Shown here one piece after another: positions 27,601-39,233 of a DNA stretch of 64,000 nt. Made by a program: the position numbers and the translations under genes. This DNA comes from Styela clava (lineage: Eukaryota > Chordata > Ascidiacea > Stolidobranchia > Styelidae). Position 1 is the stretch's first letter; the number at the start of each line of letters is the position of its first letter. The stretch lies in NCBI RefSeq assembly GCF_964204865.1, contig NC_135250.1:19831395-19895394 (forward strand), given 5' to 3'. The notes under the pieces are model-generated. The model was given only the letters and a program-made list of their open reading frames with translations. It did not search any database and was not told where the DNA came from.

Positions 27601-30600
27601 CATCCTAGACCAGGGGTGGGCAAATTACGGCCCGTCGGAGTGTGTAAGTGTTTTTAATCATAGTTTCATATTCAGCCTCCGGCCCAGTAAGCAAGTCCAT
27701 TATCTGGAACCGGCCCACCCAGGAAAGTAATCGCCCACCCCCGTACTAGACATATGCTAACATGGGTTTGGCTTAGTGAGGAACTTTGGGCAAACCTGTA
27801 CATACTTTTAATTTTAGCTCAGTTAGTAATGAAGGAAGGTGGTTATATAAGTTGGTTACCTAGAAGATACAATCATATATAGAACGTTTCTTGGACTGAT
27901 CACAGTCACATGGTGTTATATATCAGGGATTACCAACTTTTTTTTGAAGCCCAAATTTTTTAAAAAATAAATTTTGTAGAATCTTGCGACCCGAGGATAT
28001 GCTCAAATACTAGGTGGTATGTCATGCTCATGCCTTATATGGTCACAAACTGAACTGACTAATTTTTACATAAAATTTATATTCCCAAAAATTAACTCAA
28101 AGTGAAAAAGCTGCACTTATTCGCCATAAGCAAGTCTTCGTGGTGTGAAATTGTGGCGTAGCTTTACTCGAGCAAAACAGCAGCTGCCAAGTTTTTGCGC
28201 TGTGAATACTTCCCACATATACAATTACAATTGAGCAACAATTCAATATAAATATCAAATAAACTAGAAAATAAAAACAGTAACTTTGAGGTTTTTATTA
28301 AAAAAACTTGCCCAAGAAAATTTTGAAGCGACTCAATTTTGGGTCGCAATCCAGGAAATTTTTCAAGTGACCCTATTTTGGGTCACGACCCATAGGTTAA
28401 GCAACACTGTTATATAAAACTCCTGGTTAGTATGATGCCATGTCTATTTTTATGTTAAGATCATAAGTCATGAAATAAAAAGACTTACCGGGTGGTAAAA
28501 TATCTTCTGTCAGGCGAGTTCCGGCAACTGGGGAAATTGTGTTAACATTGATGTTATACTTCTCTCCTTCAATAGCAAGTGTATTCATGAGACCAACCAA
28601 GCCAAGTTTTGCTGAAAAATTGAATAAGAGATAAAAATCAGTATGGGCTCCATTAACCCCCAATATTCTATAACCAAAAATGTAATATATAAAGCATGTT
28701 TATAGGAATATTTTACCATTACAAAAAGCAAAACATAGCTTTAAAGAATTCGACACGGTCATGAATATTCCTGATGGATTTTTATCATTAATCACAAGGA
28801 AATTCTAGCATGTGTGAACTGTATATATAACTTTTCATTCAAATATTACACATTTCATTTTTTAACAAATTAACAAAGTCTTATAAATAAATTATTGCAT
28901 TTCAAGAAAAATAATAAACATTGCAAAAAATAGGAAAATACACACAAAGTTTAGTAAAACGGCTTCAATTTCAGAGAGACAACATTTCCATTTGGGGTTG
29001 GTTAACCCTAAGGTAATCCAAAAAAATATTTGAAATTAAAAATTAATGCAACTGGGGGTTATAATAGCATGTGCATGATTTTCTTTTCTATACCCCGCCT
29101 TAGATGATGAAGATAATGAATGTCGCACAAATGAAAAAAGGTTAGTTTATTCCAAATTAGTAGCAAGAGAGAGAATTTTAAGATTCATTAGACAGAATTC
29201 TATAATAGAAAATCCATATATATATATATATATTTGTAAAATCGCATTAAGCTCCCATACCCTAGTTCAGGGATGGCAAACCACTGACCCGCGGGTCACA
29301 AAGTGACCCACTGCCTTTTATTCGTGACCCCCTAAGGCTCGAATAAAATGCTAACATATCAGTGATAAAACCGGCCTTAAATTAATCTTACAATAACTAA
29401 ACTATTATAATGTACCGTCAGTTGGGAAGTCAGGACTGCGATCACTTATATTCAAATTGTTAATTTTTCGGTATGTTAATTTTCAAAACCCCTAATCTTG
29501 GACGCATGTCTGCACCGCTGCGTGCCGTTATTCAGTTATTGGCTCTGACATCGTTTATGACATAACAATGCAATTGATGTTCATTTCTCGCAACGTCTTG
29601 TCTTTTTCAGAAGTGCATCTGCTGACTGTTTTAGGGGATATACGAGAACTAGATGCTACTTTGCATTTTATTGGTTTCTCGCCTACAATGCTGTTGAGAA
29701 TACAAAATGTTTGAAATAAAAATCTGGAATAACAATGGGGCAGTGTAAAATTGCTTTTAATATGGTTACAGCTGATAGAAAAATATAACACTATCAGAGT
29801 GGAATTCCCTCCAAACTCTTTGGAACCGTGAAATAATTTGCCGCATCATCCTAAACGTAATTCATATGCGTACTCTAATTTCATAAATTCGAGTGCCATA
29901 AAAAGTCCATGATACAAGTGCTGTATAAGTAAAGCCCTAAACTACACCAACATTAATAACAACCGCTAAACTACACCAAAATCAACATTAACAACCGCTG
30001 TATCATGATTTGTTTCAGAAGTTTCTTATAGATACAAACATTGATTAAATATCTGTGACCCACTCTCTTCTGTTCCGCGATAAAAATATAATTTTTGACG
30101 CATTCATTGAAAAAGGTTCGCCATCCCAGCCCTAGTTCTAATTTAAATATCAATTAGAACAGATAGCCTTAAATTTGCTTGCAATCGGGGACGGGATAAA
30201 CCACATAATATACTATTCCAAGTATAATCTGAGAAAAAAACATTGAAAATATTCTATACTAAGTTATGGACAAAATAGCAATTTTCATAAATTATCGCAT
30301 AATCATAGGAATATGATTTTATAGTCTTATCAGAGTGAAGAGAGTGTTTCATTTTTCTTTCGTCAAGTGGCAATGGGTCAAAATGGCAAATTTTAAAATG
30401 AAGATATTATTATGAAAATTTGTCCCTAAAATCAAAAACTTACTATATCTAATATTACTAATTTCGAGTATATTCGATTTATTTGACACTTTGGACATTA
30501 CTCTTTATAAAATTTCAATCCAAAGCCTACTTTTATTATAAAACTTATAAAATCACCAAGGATATAATAAGGATCAATAGCAGAGGAAGTAGTGATATGA

Positions 30601-33600
30601 CAAAAGGAAGAAATATATAACTTAATCAGACTAACATGCTGTAATCCTGTAACAAAGTATAGTTAAACGTTAACTAGTTGTATGAACCAGAATGTTGTAA
30701 AGTATTGAATCAATATTTAAGAAGCTACGAGACCCCACCATGTTTGCCTATAATAAATCCAGTTGCCGGTATTTGACCCACGGCTTTGCAAGATTTTGCT
30801 GACTCATACAAGAGAATGTTTAAAGAATTTATCTTCATTAAGGGGAAAAATTGAAGTATCTGAGTATAGTAATGCATGTAAAATATAAAACTTTGCTGAT
30901 TGAAATCTTGTATGATATTGATTTATAAAAAATATTTTAATTGTACGATCAATTTAATTCAAAACTAAAAAAATGGTGTTTAGTAAAAATTTGGATAATT
31001 GAAACTGTATGATTATTGTTATGATAAATGATTAAATTTGTAATAATTTTAGTGTACCATTAATCTAAGATTGAGAATTTTAGGTGTTTTCATAAAATTT
31101 TATATTTATACAAATATCATTTGGTCATATTTTTCATATTCATGTATTTTGAACTGAAAAAAAAAAAAAAACTGAAAAAAAATGAAAAAATCTATTCAAT
31201 CTGATATAGACATGATACCTCACAAAGACATGTGCCTAAAAAACAAAAAATTAGTATAGAAGAACTACGGCCATTATATACCCTATAGCAGGGATGGCGA
31301 ACCTTTTTCAATAAATGTGTCAAAAATTATATTTTTATCGCGGAACAGAAGAGAGTGGGTCACAGATATTCAATCAATGTTCGTATCTATAAGAAACTTC
31401 TGAATCCGATCTTATATGCTTCTGTTTGAGTTTGTGTAGTTTTTGGCTTTACTTATGCAGCACTTCTATCAGGGACTTTTATGGCACTCAATTTTATGAA
31501 ACTAGAGTCGAAAACACGCATACAAATTACCAAAAACGTTTAGGATGATGCGGCAAATTATTTTACGGTTCCAAAGAGTTTGGTGGATGAGTCTGATAAT
31601 GTTATATTTTTTGATCAGCTTTTCTCCAAATAAGGCACTTTTACAATGCTCCGTTGTTATTTCAGATTTCTAGGTTTTTATTTCAAGTCTGAAAAATTTT
31701 GTTTTCTCAACGGCATTGTAGGCGAAAAAATAATAAAATGCAAAGTAGCATCTAGTTCTCGTGTGACCCCTAAAACAGTCTGCAGATGCATTCCCGAAAG
31801 AGATAAGACGTTGCGATAATTGAACAGATCAGTTGCATTGTTATGTCATAAACAATGTCAGAGCCAATAGCTGAATAACTGTACACAGCCCGGAAATTAG
31901 CGATTCGAATATAAGCGATCGCAGTCCCGTCTGCCCAACTGACGGTACATTCTAATAGTTTAGTTATTATTAGATTAATTCAAGGCCGGTTTTATCAATT
32001 TTTATCACTGATATGTTAGCATTTTTTGCCTTGGCGGGTCATGAATAAAACGCGGGTCAGTGGTTCGTCATCCCTGCCCTATAGCAATCTGATCTCACCA
32101 GCACTGTAATTAGCTTGGCCAAAGTTTCCGTAAATTCCAGCTGCAGAAGATGTCATAATGATACGACCATACTTTTGTTTCCTCATATGCTCCCACACTG
32201 CTTTGGTGCACAAGAAAGATCCACGAAGGTGAACACGATGGATTATGTCCCATTCAGCAACAGTCATACGAGAAAATGATTTATCACGAAGAATTCTGAA
32301 CAATTTTGACATGAAAATCCAAGATTTTGATACATTCAACGATGCAGATGTTAAAGACAAATTGTATACACATTATACATCGATGAAACGAAAGCTAGGA
32401 AATCAAGCTATACAACTTGTATAGACAGGTCACTTGATCAATCACAACCCAACTTAGATAATCAACCGAACTAACAGTGAAAATGGAAGCTATATCATGT
32501 TTCTTTCAAATTACTAGTAATCTCAAAAATATAATCAAAATCAAAGCGAAAAGTTTATTTATTTTTCCCAAAATAATATATAAGGCATAAAAGCACAATA
32601 AATACAATATTCTTATGATATCTTACCCGGCATTGTTGATCAGGATATCTGAAAATGACATATTTATAGATTCAGTAAGGGGTGTATCTTAGGTGTGTTC
32701 TAGCACTAGGGATGTTATGTCATACAATATTCTAGAATTTCGCCCTCTAAGATGAAGTATATTTAAAATAACTTGAATATATCAAAATTGGCCGTTTTGT
32801 CTCAAAATTAACTTAAATCATTTTCACTGTGAAAATGGACAATTCACAAAAACAATACCTTTGAACTGAATTCATTAAAAACACTTTATAGCAATATCAA
32901 TTATTTGGTGGTCTCTGTACAGTATCGCATACAGTACAGTATCGATAGGAACCAAAATACATCCAATGAAGTTGTCATTGGCATATAGGACTTTTCAAGT
33001 ACCAAATTGCATAAAACCCATTTGAAATTCATAGGATATTCAGAAAATTTAGGACAAGAAACAAACAAAAATGACTAGATAAACCAGCTAGAATAATAGG
33101 GGCATAACCTATGATCAATTTTTCAAATATTATAATACTGAAAAAATTTCCAATACTGATCACCCCTCCCCCTCCCTTTTTGTGCAGTAATCTTAAAAGT
33201 GCTTATTTAGTAACATAAAACCAAGGAATGAAATACTTATATAAATACATTAAGTAGAACTCTTACCGATTCTGCTAAAGTGATCAAGTGCAGTCTGTAC
33301 AACTTCCTCGCCATCTTCGACAGAATCTGAAATTGTGTGAAATGAATATTTAATGCAAAATTAACAGAAGGGCGATAGTAACCATGTCACACACTATAAT
33401 GAAGTCTGTAGCTAACAGACTCATTGTGTATGCAAAATATAATGTATGGTGAACAGAGGAAATTTAACACTATTATAAAAAGATAGCAACTGCATTTTTC
33501 AATTCCAAAGTGTCATACTATAATTAGCCACAGCTTTTCCTCCCTTGCTTCTAATTTCTTCAACAACTTTGTCAGCCAAAGTGCTTGTTGCTCCTTCCCC

Positions 33601-34395
33601 AGCTCTTGACGATCCCAGGTCATTTACTATGAAATGTAAAATACAAATCTTCACTAGTTAGTAGTTATTGAAGCATTTTCCTGAAATATAACTGCAAAAT
33701 TGATGAGCTTAATTACCGACCATCAGTTACGTGAATCATTTAATAATCAGCCATTGCAAGTGTATTCCTAACTATCTGGTGGTTGCACATGTGCTTCTAG
33801 TGACATACATACCGTAAATATAATAATCTGTTCAGTTACTGCACTGAAAGCCAAAAATTTTTTTAGGGCAATTCTAAACAAATGTCGAACAGAAGTGATA
33901 GAGAACAAAATTTCCTATTGTAAAATGAATTTCGGTGTCACTTACCGACTACAGAGGCACCCCGAGAGGCAAAAGCTAGCGCATATGCTCTTCCAAGGCC
34001 TGAAATAAATAGATATGTTATTAAAGAGTTCCTGATACAATTATAAATAATAAAACAAAAATAATAATAGGAAAAAAGAACACATTTGAACTAAGGATGC
34101 TATATGACATGGAATTTGTAAATCAATTTCTAGTTGCAGTAATTTTAACATACAAGTGATATTTTTATAGCTTTATTTCATAAACTGTATTGAAGTGTAT
34201 CTGGTATTGAAAGATCGGAGGATTGAGAAATGTTGTGAATGGTTTTATCTATTTTTTATTCTAAAATTTAATTCAGATTTTGAATGGCTTAAATAGATTA
34301 ACTTTACATTAAAATTGTAATATATGCCTAAATTTACCTCCACCAGCACCCGTTACAATCACAACTTTCCCATCAAAACGTAGTTCGTTCGACAT
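21605..34395 (-). CDS. HSD17B4: Peroxisomal multifunctional enzyme type 2 (17 exons, 744 aa)
   Basis: This enzyme carries out the hydration and dehydrogenation steps of peroxisomal beta-oxidation (D-3-hydroxyacyl-CoA route). Exons in transcript order: 34338-34395, 33946-33999, 33519-33626, 33267-33326, 32627-32648, 32099-32295, 28489-28611, 27281-27516, 26269-26440, 25482-25633, 24912-25035, 24492-24631, 23932-24174, 23331-23525, 23112-23247, 22251-22375, 21605-21694. All junctions are GT/AG and in phase. Residues 1-305 are the SDR dehydrogenase: TGAGGGLG cofactor loop at 15-22 and catalytic S151, Y164 and K168, which are the same numbers as in the human enzyme as I remember it. Residues about 320-610 are the MaoC-type hydratase 2, with the catalytic motif LSGDSNPLH containing D513 and H518. 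A serine-rich linker leads to an SCP2-like domain (629-744). The C-terminus is AKL, a PTS1 signal. The human protein is 736 aa. No break or missing catalytic residue is visible. Confidence in identity is very high; individual splice sites may be off by a few bases. Confidence 0.95.
21888..22190. mobile_element. hAT-like fragment near the HSD17B4 3' end
   Basis: The left end CAGCGGTTCCCAACCGGGGG resembles a hAT terminal repeat. It is followed by G/C-rich runs and repeated GGGGCCACGAG motifs near 22145 and 22178. I cannot find a matching right end, so this is probably truncated or diverged. It lies in the last intron of HSD17B4. Confidence 0.45.
22432..22512. mobile_element. Degenerate relative of the 27611-27743 hAT MITE
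   Basis: Read on the plus strand, this stretch (GGGCAATTACTTTCCTGAGT, then GGGCCGGAGGTTGAAAA) matches the reverse complement of the right half of the element at 27611-27743. It has lost its ends. It lies in the intron before the SCP2-coding exon at 22251-22375. Confidence 0.6.
23589..23790. mobile_element. Long palindrome-ended MITE in an HSD17B4 intron
   Basis: One end reads GGTGCTCCAGGAATGTGTGT and the other ends ACACACTACGGGAATACC. The inner part is clearly homologous, in reverse orientation, to 57768-57981: both share the block around CATCAAGTTGTGTAAAGGGA. It belongs to the same family as the short hairpin copies, with a longer centre. Confidence 0.75.
26441..27280. other. HSD17B4 intron 8 with unexplained open frames
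   Basis: This intron lies between the exons at 27281-27516 and 26269-26440. It contains two plus-strand open stretches (26464-26682 and 26823-27092, 72 and 89 codons) that resemble no family I know. They may be remains of a mobile element. No terminal repeats were found. Confidence 0.4.
27611..27743. mobile_element. hAT-like MITE, 133 bp
   Basis: Ends CAGGGGTGGGCAAATTACGG and the complement CGGGGGTGGGCGATTACTTT form terminal inverted repeats. The flanks TCCTAGAC and TACTAGAC match at 7 of 8 positions, which is the 8-bp duplication expected for hAT. It is non-coding and lies in HSD17B4 intron 7. Confidence 0.8.
27924..28409. mobile_element. hAT-like MITE, 486 bp
   Basis: It begins CAGGGATTACCAAC and its right end, complemented, begins CAGTGTTGCTTAAC. 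The flanking octamers TTATATAT and TTATATAA match at 7 of 8. It is non-coding. It sits in HSD17B4 intron 7, 80 bp from the exon at 28489-28611. Confidence 0.75.
29268..30129 (-). mobile_element. Non-autonomous hAT element, 862 bp, intron 6 copy A
   Basis: It begins CAGGGATGGCAAACC, and the complement of its right end begins CTGGGATGGCGAACC. A perfect 8-bp target duplication CCCTAGTT flanks it (29260-29267 and 30130-30137). It is the same element as 31289-32076 in opposite orientation. No intact transposase is present; the internal frames are short. Confidence 0.9.
31289..32076 (+). mobile_element. Non-autonomous hAT element, 788 bp, intron 6 copy B
   Basis: It begins CAGGGATGGCGAACC and ends in the near-complement GGTTCGTCATCCCTG. 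A perfect 8-bp target duplication CCCTATAG flanks it (31281-31288 and 32077-32084). The insertion is only about 20 bp from the donor of the exon at 32099-32295. It is homologous to copy A over its length, inverted relative to it. Strand assignments for the pair are relative only. Confidence 0.92.
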
Positions 34396-35195
34396 CTCAA
34401 TGATAAGCGATGAAAAAAATTTCCAATGCCGTTCTAAGAACCTAGATAATTTAATCTAATAATCTGAAATCCACAAATATACACGAATGAAATGTTGTAA
34501 TATTGCTGAAAAGAACTTTACATAGACTTGAACTAAGTTTGCATTATTTCAAAACTTATTTTCAGTTACGAAAAAACAATAAAACACAAAATCATTATTG
34601 GTTGATCTATATCACAAAAAAAGTACAAACAAAACAATGATTGTAGAGAGAACACGTATTGGCCATTCATGAGAAAACTTCAGGAACAAAATTGTTTATT
34701 GGAGCAGTAAACAAGGTTTCTGGAACATGTTTTGGATGAAGAAAAAATTTAAAAAAATGTCATGAAAATTTATGTAATACAACATATAGGTTGTTAATAA
34801 TGATTTTGTCTCAATTTGTTGATTTAATTGGGCAATACTCGCAAGAATAATTTCTAAGGAATACAGATCAAAACATAAAAACCACTAAAAAACATTGATC
34901 TTCATGTTTTTAACTTCAAGCACAACTGTACCAACAAGATTGAAAACCTAAAAATAATAAACCAAATATAATAAACATTATTATCAATTACTTTCGAGTT
35001 TTCACTTTTATGTTCCACAACAGAAAACAATATCCCAACTTACGCAAAAATAAAAATTGTTGCATTCATTATCAGGACGAAATTAGACAAAAAGTCTGGA
35101 CTTTTGGAAACAATAAACCAAATAAACAGACAGACAATAAAACATGATTACATATTCCAAGACACCACTGCTCATAATGACGATTTACTCATTAG
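34396..35195. other. Intergenic region between HSD17B4 and the two-exon SOD gene
   Basis: This is AT-rich sequence of about 800 bp that should contain the HSD17B4 5' UTR and promoter and the SOD 3' UTR. I see no additional gene, repeat family member or clear TATA element. Confidence 0.55.
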
Positions 35196-36250
35196 TCATT
35201 TGGCTGGAGAAAGTCCAATTACACCACAAGCCAGTCGTCCTCCTGCATGACCCGTTGTTTTGCTATCAGGAAAACCACCACGGCCCAGATCATCTACATC
35301 CGCATGAACAACTATTGCCCTGCCAACAACAGAAAATTCACCATCCAGTTTAACTTGCTTATCAGTAATATCGATTGTGGCTTTCCCACTTTCATCAACC
35401 ATTATATTGCCGAGATCTCCAACATGACGCTCTGTGTCATCAGGACCACCGTGCTCCTTATTATACGGATTGAAATGACCTCCTGAATGGACAAAGCAGA
35501 AATTCACTCAAGAATAATAAATTTTTGAAGATTAACATATTAATTATGGTACACTGTTTTAGCAATTAAATAGTACAGCTTAGTTTGCAGAAAATCCGAT
35601 GCAGAATTCAATAAAGTTTGCCATAGCTCGAAATTTATATTCTGAATGGCGAAGAATGTTTGAGATGCTAAAATTCCAATTCCAATTCTCCCCTAATAAT
35701 GGTTCACCTCAAAAAACAGAACCCATAAACTTTGTAATTACTTTCTCTTCATATCCCTGAGAGAACATAACTTTCGTGCAAAACATCTTAGATTTCATCA
35801 ATTATACACAAACAGAATTTCAAACCCAAACAAGACCAAATTTTACTCTTATTATCACAGAAGTAATTTGAAGAAATATATGGGTTCTGTGTTTTTGGGG
35901 GTTACTCTTTATTTTGACAAAAAAGAAAGAAGTATGGAAAACTATCAGCTATTTCTTTATGGCCAAATGCAAATTTCAAAATGTTGATTCCCTAGAGAAA
36001 TTCCACTCTCTGGACAACAGCAGTTCGTCGAAACATACTTCAAAAGTGAATAAATTTTACCTGTACTGGTGCAACCATTAGTGTAATCTCCATATTGATG
36101 AACATGAAACCCATGCTGGCCAGTTTTCAGTCCTGTAATTTCACCTTTGATGGAGCATGTACCATCACCCATATCTTTAAAATTGATGATGCCTTTGACA
36201 CCTTCAGTACTTCCTTCCAGAATGCAAACGGCTGTTTTGGGAGAAGCCAT
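35196..36250 (-). CDS. Cu/Zn superoxide dismutase, two coding exons (158 aa)
   Basis: Exons are 36061-36250 and 35196-35482, joined across a GT/AG intron of 578 bp in phase. The enzyme converts superoxide to oxygen and hydrogen peroxide. Copper ligands H49, H51, H66 and H123, zinc ligands H66, H74, H83 and D86, the disulfide pair C60 and C149 and the active-site arginine R146 are all present. Family motifs GFHVHQYGD and [13 protein letters not shown] are visible. There is no signal peptide, so the protein is the cytosolic SOD1 type. It lies in tandem with a second SOD at 37505-37969 on the same strand. An additional 5' non-coding exon is possible. Either paralogue could be the SOD1 orthologue, so no symbol is assigned. 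Confidence 0.95.
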
Positions 36251-37504
36251 TATTTTTGTTTGAATAGATATTTATTCTGCGATAAAAAAGCAATAGACAC
36301 ATATGAACTCTACCATTCACAATGAAAAAACTTACAAAATAACAAATATAGAACCTTCATATAAAAAAAAATACTGGTGTACCGGTAGACTAATAACTAC
36401 TATGTTATACAGAGGGGATTCCACAACTATCGGGAAGATCACCCAGATATAAATATGAATATTAGAATTCACTATTTTTTCATTGTCCTTCGCATGTATC
36501 ATTGTAGAGAAATCATAATTTAAGTCACACTTTACAAAGAAAAACGTCATATGTATATATATCGTGTTTTCGTTATTTATCGAGTCCATTAAGGATATTC
36601 GTTTTAAATTTAACTATATGGACATGGACAGATGTAGTTGGCACTCTCTAGAAAAATGCAGGTCTCAATTGTTTATATTCACAATAGGTATTTTCTATCA
36701 TGATTTATAGAAAAAAACATGACAAAATAGCAATAATACAAAATACTATTAATGTAAAAAACCAAAACGGAATGAATAATGTGCAGGATTTGAAGATGAA
36801 TCAAATAACACATATCAAAGGATGAAATAAATAGTGTACAATGCTTACGGGACAAAGCCCAAAATTCAACGATGTTAAGAAATATAGGCGACAAATAAAA
36901 ATGGATGAATATTATATCAGAAAATGATTTCATAACTTGTGATCTGATACAGTGTATATTATCATATATGACAGTAGAGATTTCAAGATGATCCCATAAT
37001 CATCCAGCTCCATGGAAGTTTGCAAACAGATGAGGTGATATCTTCAAAAATTTGAAAAAAATACATCAAATCATTACAGTGTTTATTAAATTTCAATTTA
37101 TCGACACAAAAGAGTAAAAAGGGAACAAATTCACTAAACAGTGAGATTATTCAAGGGATTGCAAAATTAATGACGAAAACAACTTTACACATTCAATGGT
37201 ACTAAATCATGATGCTAAATTATATTCACCAAAATATAACATTGTAGTAGAGAAACTTTTCCTTATTAACGCAATAATTTGCTAATTAATATGAACTAAA
37301 TTATGAAATTTTTCAGACATTTAATCATCATAACATCAGGTTATATTTGATTTCTATAAAATATGTTCATTTTACAGTTTTATTACATTTTAATCCAGTT
37401 TCCAAAATGCAATCTGTTAATTTTGATGTCGGCTTAAATACAATAGAGGATGTGACTGAAGAAATACAGAAATATAATCAAACCCCCTGGAATTATATTT
37501 AAAT
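36251..37504. other. Spacer between the two SOD genes
   Basis: AT-rich sequence without a supported gene. Short minus-strand open frames here (for example 36332-36589 and 36679-36933) are of low complexity and hydrophobic by composition, and I do not regard them as coding. Confidence 0.55.
37379..37384 (-). promoter_or_regulatory. Candidate poly(A) signal for the intronless SOD gene
   Basis: The plus strand reads TTTATT, giving AATAAA on the coding strand about 120 nt after the stop codon. The support is positional only. Confidence 0.4.
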
Positions 37505-37969
37505 CTATTTTGTAATCCCAATCACACCACAAGCTAGTCTTGCCCCAGCATGGCCTGTAGTTTTGCTATCATCGAATTTTCCCCGACCCAAGTCATCTTC
37601 ATCTGCATGAACTACAATTGCCCTTCCAATAACGGAGTTCGCACCACACAAGGTGACTTGACTATCAGTAATATCTACTACAGCTTGTCCATTTTCTTCC
37701 GCTATGATATTGCCCAAATCTCCAACATGACGATCCACTTCTGCAGGACCAGCATGTTCTCTTAAATTTGGATTAAAATGGCCACCAGTGCTCATGCATC
37801 CTTGTGAGAAGTCCCCAAATTCATGAACATGGAATCCATGTTTTCCTGCCTTTAATCCTTCCACTATGCCGGTAATTTTGCAAGTACCATCACCTTGCAA
37901 CTCCAGCAAAATGTCTCCTTTTACTCCTTTGTCGCCATCGAGCTTACAAATAGCTTTCACTTTGGTCAT
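37505..37969 (-). CDS. Cu/Zn superoxide dismutase, intronless (154 aa)
   Basis: A single uninterrupted frame encodes 154 aa. The longer frame upstream would start at TTG, so I place the start at the ATG whose first base is 37969. Copper ligands H47, H49, H64 and H121, zinc ligands H64, H72, H81 and D84, disulfide cysteines C58 and C147 and R144 are intact. There is no signal peptide or organelle signal. Compared with the neighbouring SOD, it lacks the intron inside the STGGHFNP segment, so it may derive from a retrocopy or from intron loss. The two proteins are clearly diverged, so the duplication is not recent. The upstream 300 bp contain several ACCGGTAC motifs. Confidence 0.95.
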   Translation of the reverse strand: MTKVKAICKLDGDKGVKGDILLELQGDGTCKITGIVEGLKAGKHGFHVHEFGDFSQGCMSTGGHFNPNLREHAGPAEVDRHVGDLGNIIAEENGQAVVDITDSQVTLCGANSVIGRAIVVHADEDDLGRGKFDDSKTTGHAGARLACGVIGITK

Positions 37970-38050
37970 TGTCTTCAACGGATACCGGTACAGAAATATA
38001 CCGTGTGTATATGTAGTATGAATCTTGTTGCAAACTGCACTGCTTTGGTA

Positions 38051-38070
38051 ACGTACCGGTACCGGTACGT
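38051..38070. repeat. Perfect 20-bp palindrome upstream of the intronless SOD
   Basis: ACGTACCGGTACCGGTACGT equals its own reverse complement. It contains overlapping ACCGGTAC units, and the same unit recurs near 37982 and 38280. It could be a binding site or a local repeat. Confidence 0.6.
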
Positions 38071-39104
38071 AAATTTATACCGTAACTACCCTAACCCAAC
38101 TGCAAAGCTGCAACTGCTGAAACAGCAAACCCGGTAACCAACAATTTGAACTTTGGTAATTTTCGGAACAACACCCACCCAACAACCAATCAAACTGCGC
38201 GTTATGGTGATAGGATTTGCATATTAATTCCAAGGGATAGGGCAACCAATAGGACGGCGGCCAAGGCCCTCGTCCGGTTACCGGTACAAGTCCATTCCTG
38301 GTATATAGATAGATAGTTTATTTTGGAAACTCCTTAATACACACAAAATGAAACGGGAGATTACGGTAAGTATACTTCGGCTCCATAAAGCATAAAGGGC
38401 GAATAAATAATTGAGAAAAACAAATAAATAAAAACTGAATATGAAATCAGGAGAGCAAACAAAACCTTGGATAAGGTTCAAAACGAACAGAATATAAGAT
38501 GGAAGGTTTTGCCGAAAAGAATTGGTACCTGTTCACTCTCCTAAAATTATTGAATCAATTCACTAACACACACAACCACGGGGCTATATTAAAGTTAGAA
38601 AAAAGAGATCTAGATAAATTTTATAGTATAAAATAAATAAATAAGTGAAAAAAATTAGAATAAAAATAAGAATTCCAATTAGAAACAAGAGAGCTATGCT
38701 CAAATGTATGAACACGTAGCACCAAATAATTTTGTGACGTCATAGCAGAAAATAAATAGCCCTCTAGCAAAAAATCTAATCTTTATTCACTGGAAATTTC
38801 AAAACAATTGGTCCAGTGAACAATAAGAAAAACGATTTTTTCAAAACGTGTCAAAGAACAAGAACAACAACAACATAATATTGAAACGATCGTTATGCCC
38901 ACTATGTGTCCAATAAGAATTGTTTGCCACACCATTTAATAAAATTCCCAGAGTACAGATTTGTAAACAAGAGTGAACAGTATTCAATATGAAGACAAGA
39001 AGAAAAAAAGATTTCGCCAAGCTGATTATAGTTGGGAGTCAAATGCCAAATTCTGGATTATGATATTAGTAAGCCCAGCAGTCAGTTATTTGTTTTAGAT
39101 GCAT

Positions 39105-39233
39105 AGACCTGATAATGGAGAAAGCCGTAACCGAGCAGCGGTGACGTGAACCACCCTACGGTGGAGAAGAATCCATCAATCCTCTCGCACATCATCCCCC
39201 ACGACATTCGAACCTGCTAACCCACGTCGTGGT
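39105..39233 (-). repeat. tRNA-like (SINE-type) repeat interrupted by the BEL element
   Basis: On the minus strand, GTGGGTTAGCAGGTTCGAAT contains a B-box-like GGTTCGAATGTC (plus-strand 39203-39214). Sequence after the right LTR (from 44733) appears to continue the same unit. The class is inferred from the box motif only. Confidence 0.45.

Larger units (their letters stand above)
37970..39233. other. Upstream flank of the intronless SOD and repeat-like DNA
   Basis: No gene is supported. A perfect 20-bp palindrome lies at 38051-38070. A (GATA)-type tract followed by an A-rich segment near 38300-38450 looks like the tail of a retroposon. A tRNA-like repeat occupies about 39105-39233 and is interrupted by the LTR element. 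Confidence 0.5.

Noticed and set aside
36332..36933. Hydrophobic minus-strand frames between the SOD genes
   Set aside because: AT-rich, low-complexity translations rich in Phe, Ile and Tyr, without homology or splice signals.
37970..37978. Three extra N-terminal codons for the intronless SOD
   Set aside because: The upstream codon is TTG, not ATG. Starting at 37969 gives the usual 154-aa length.
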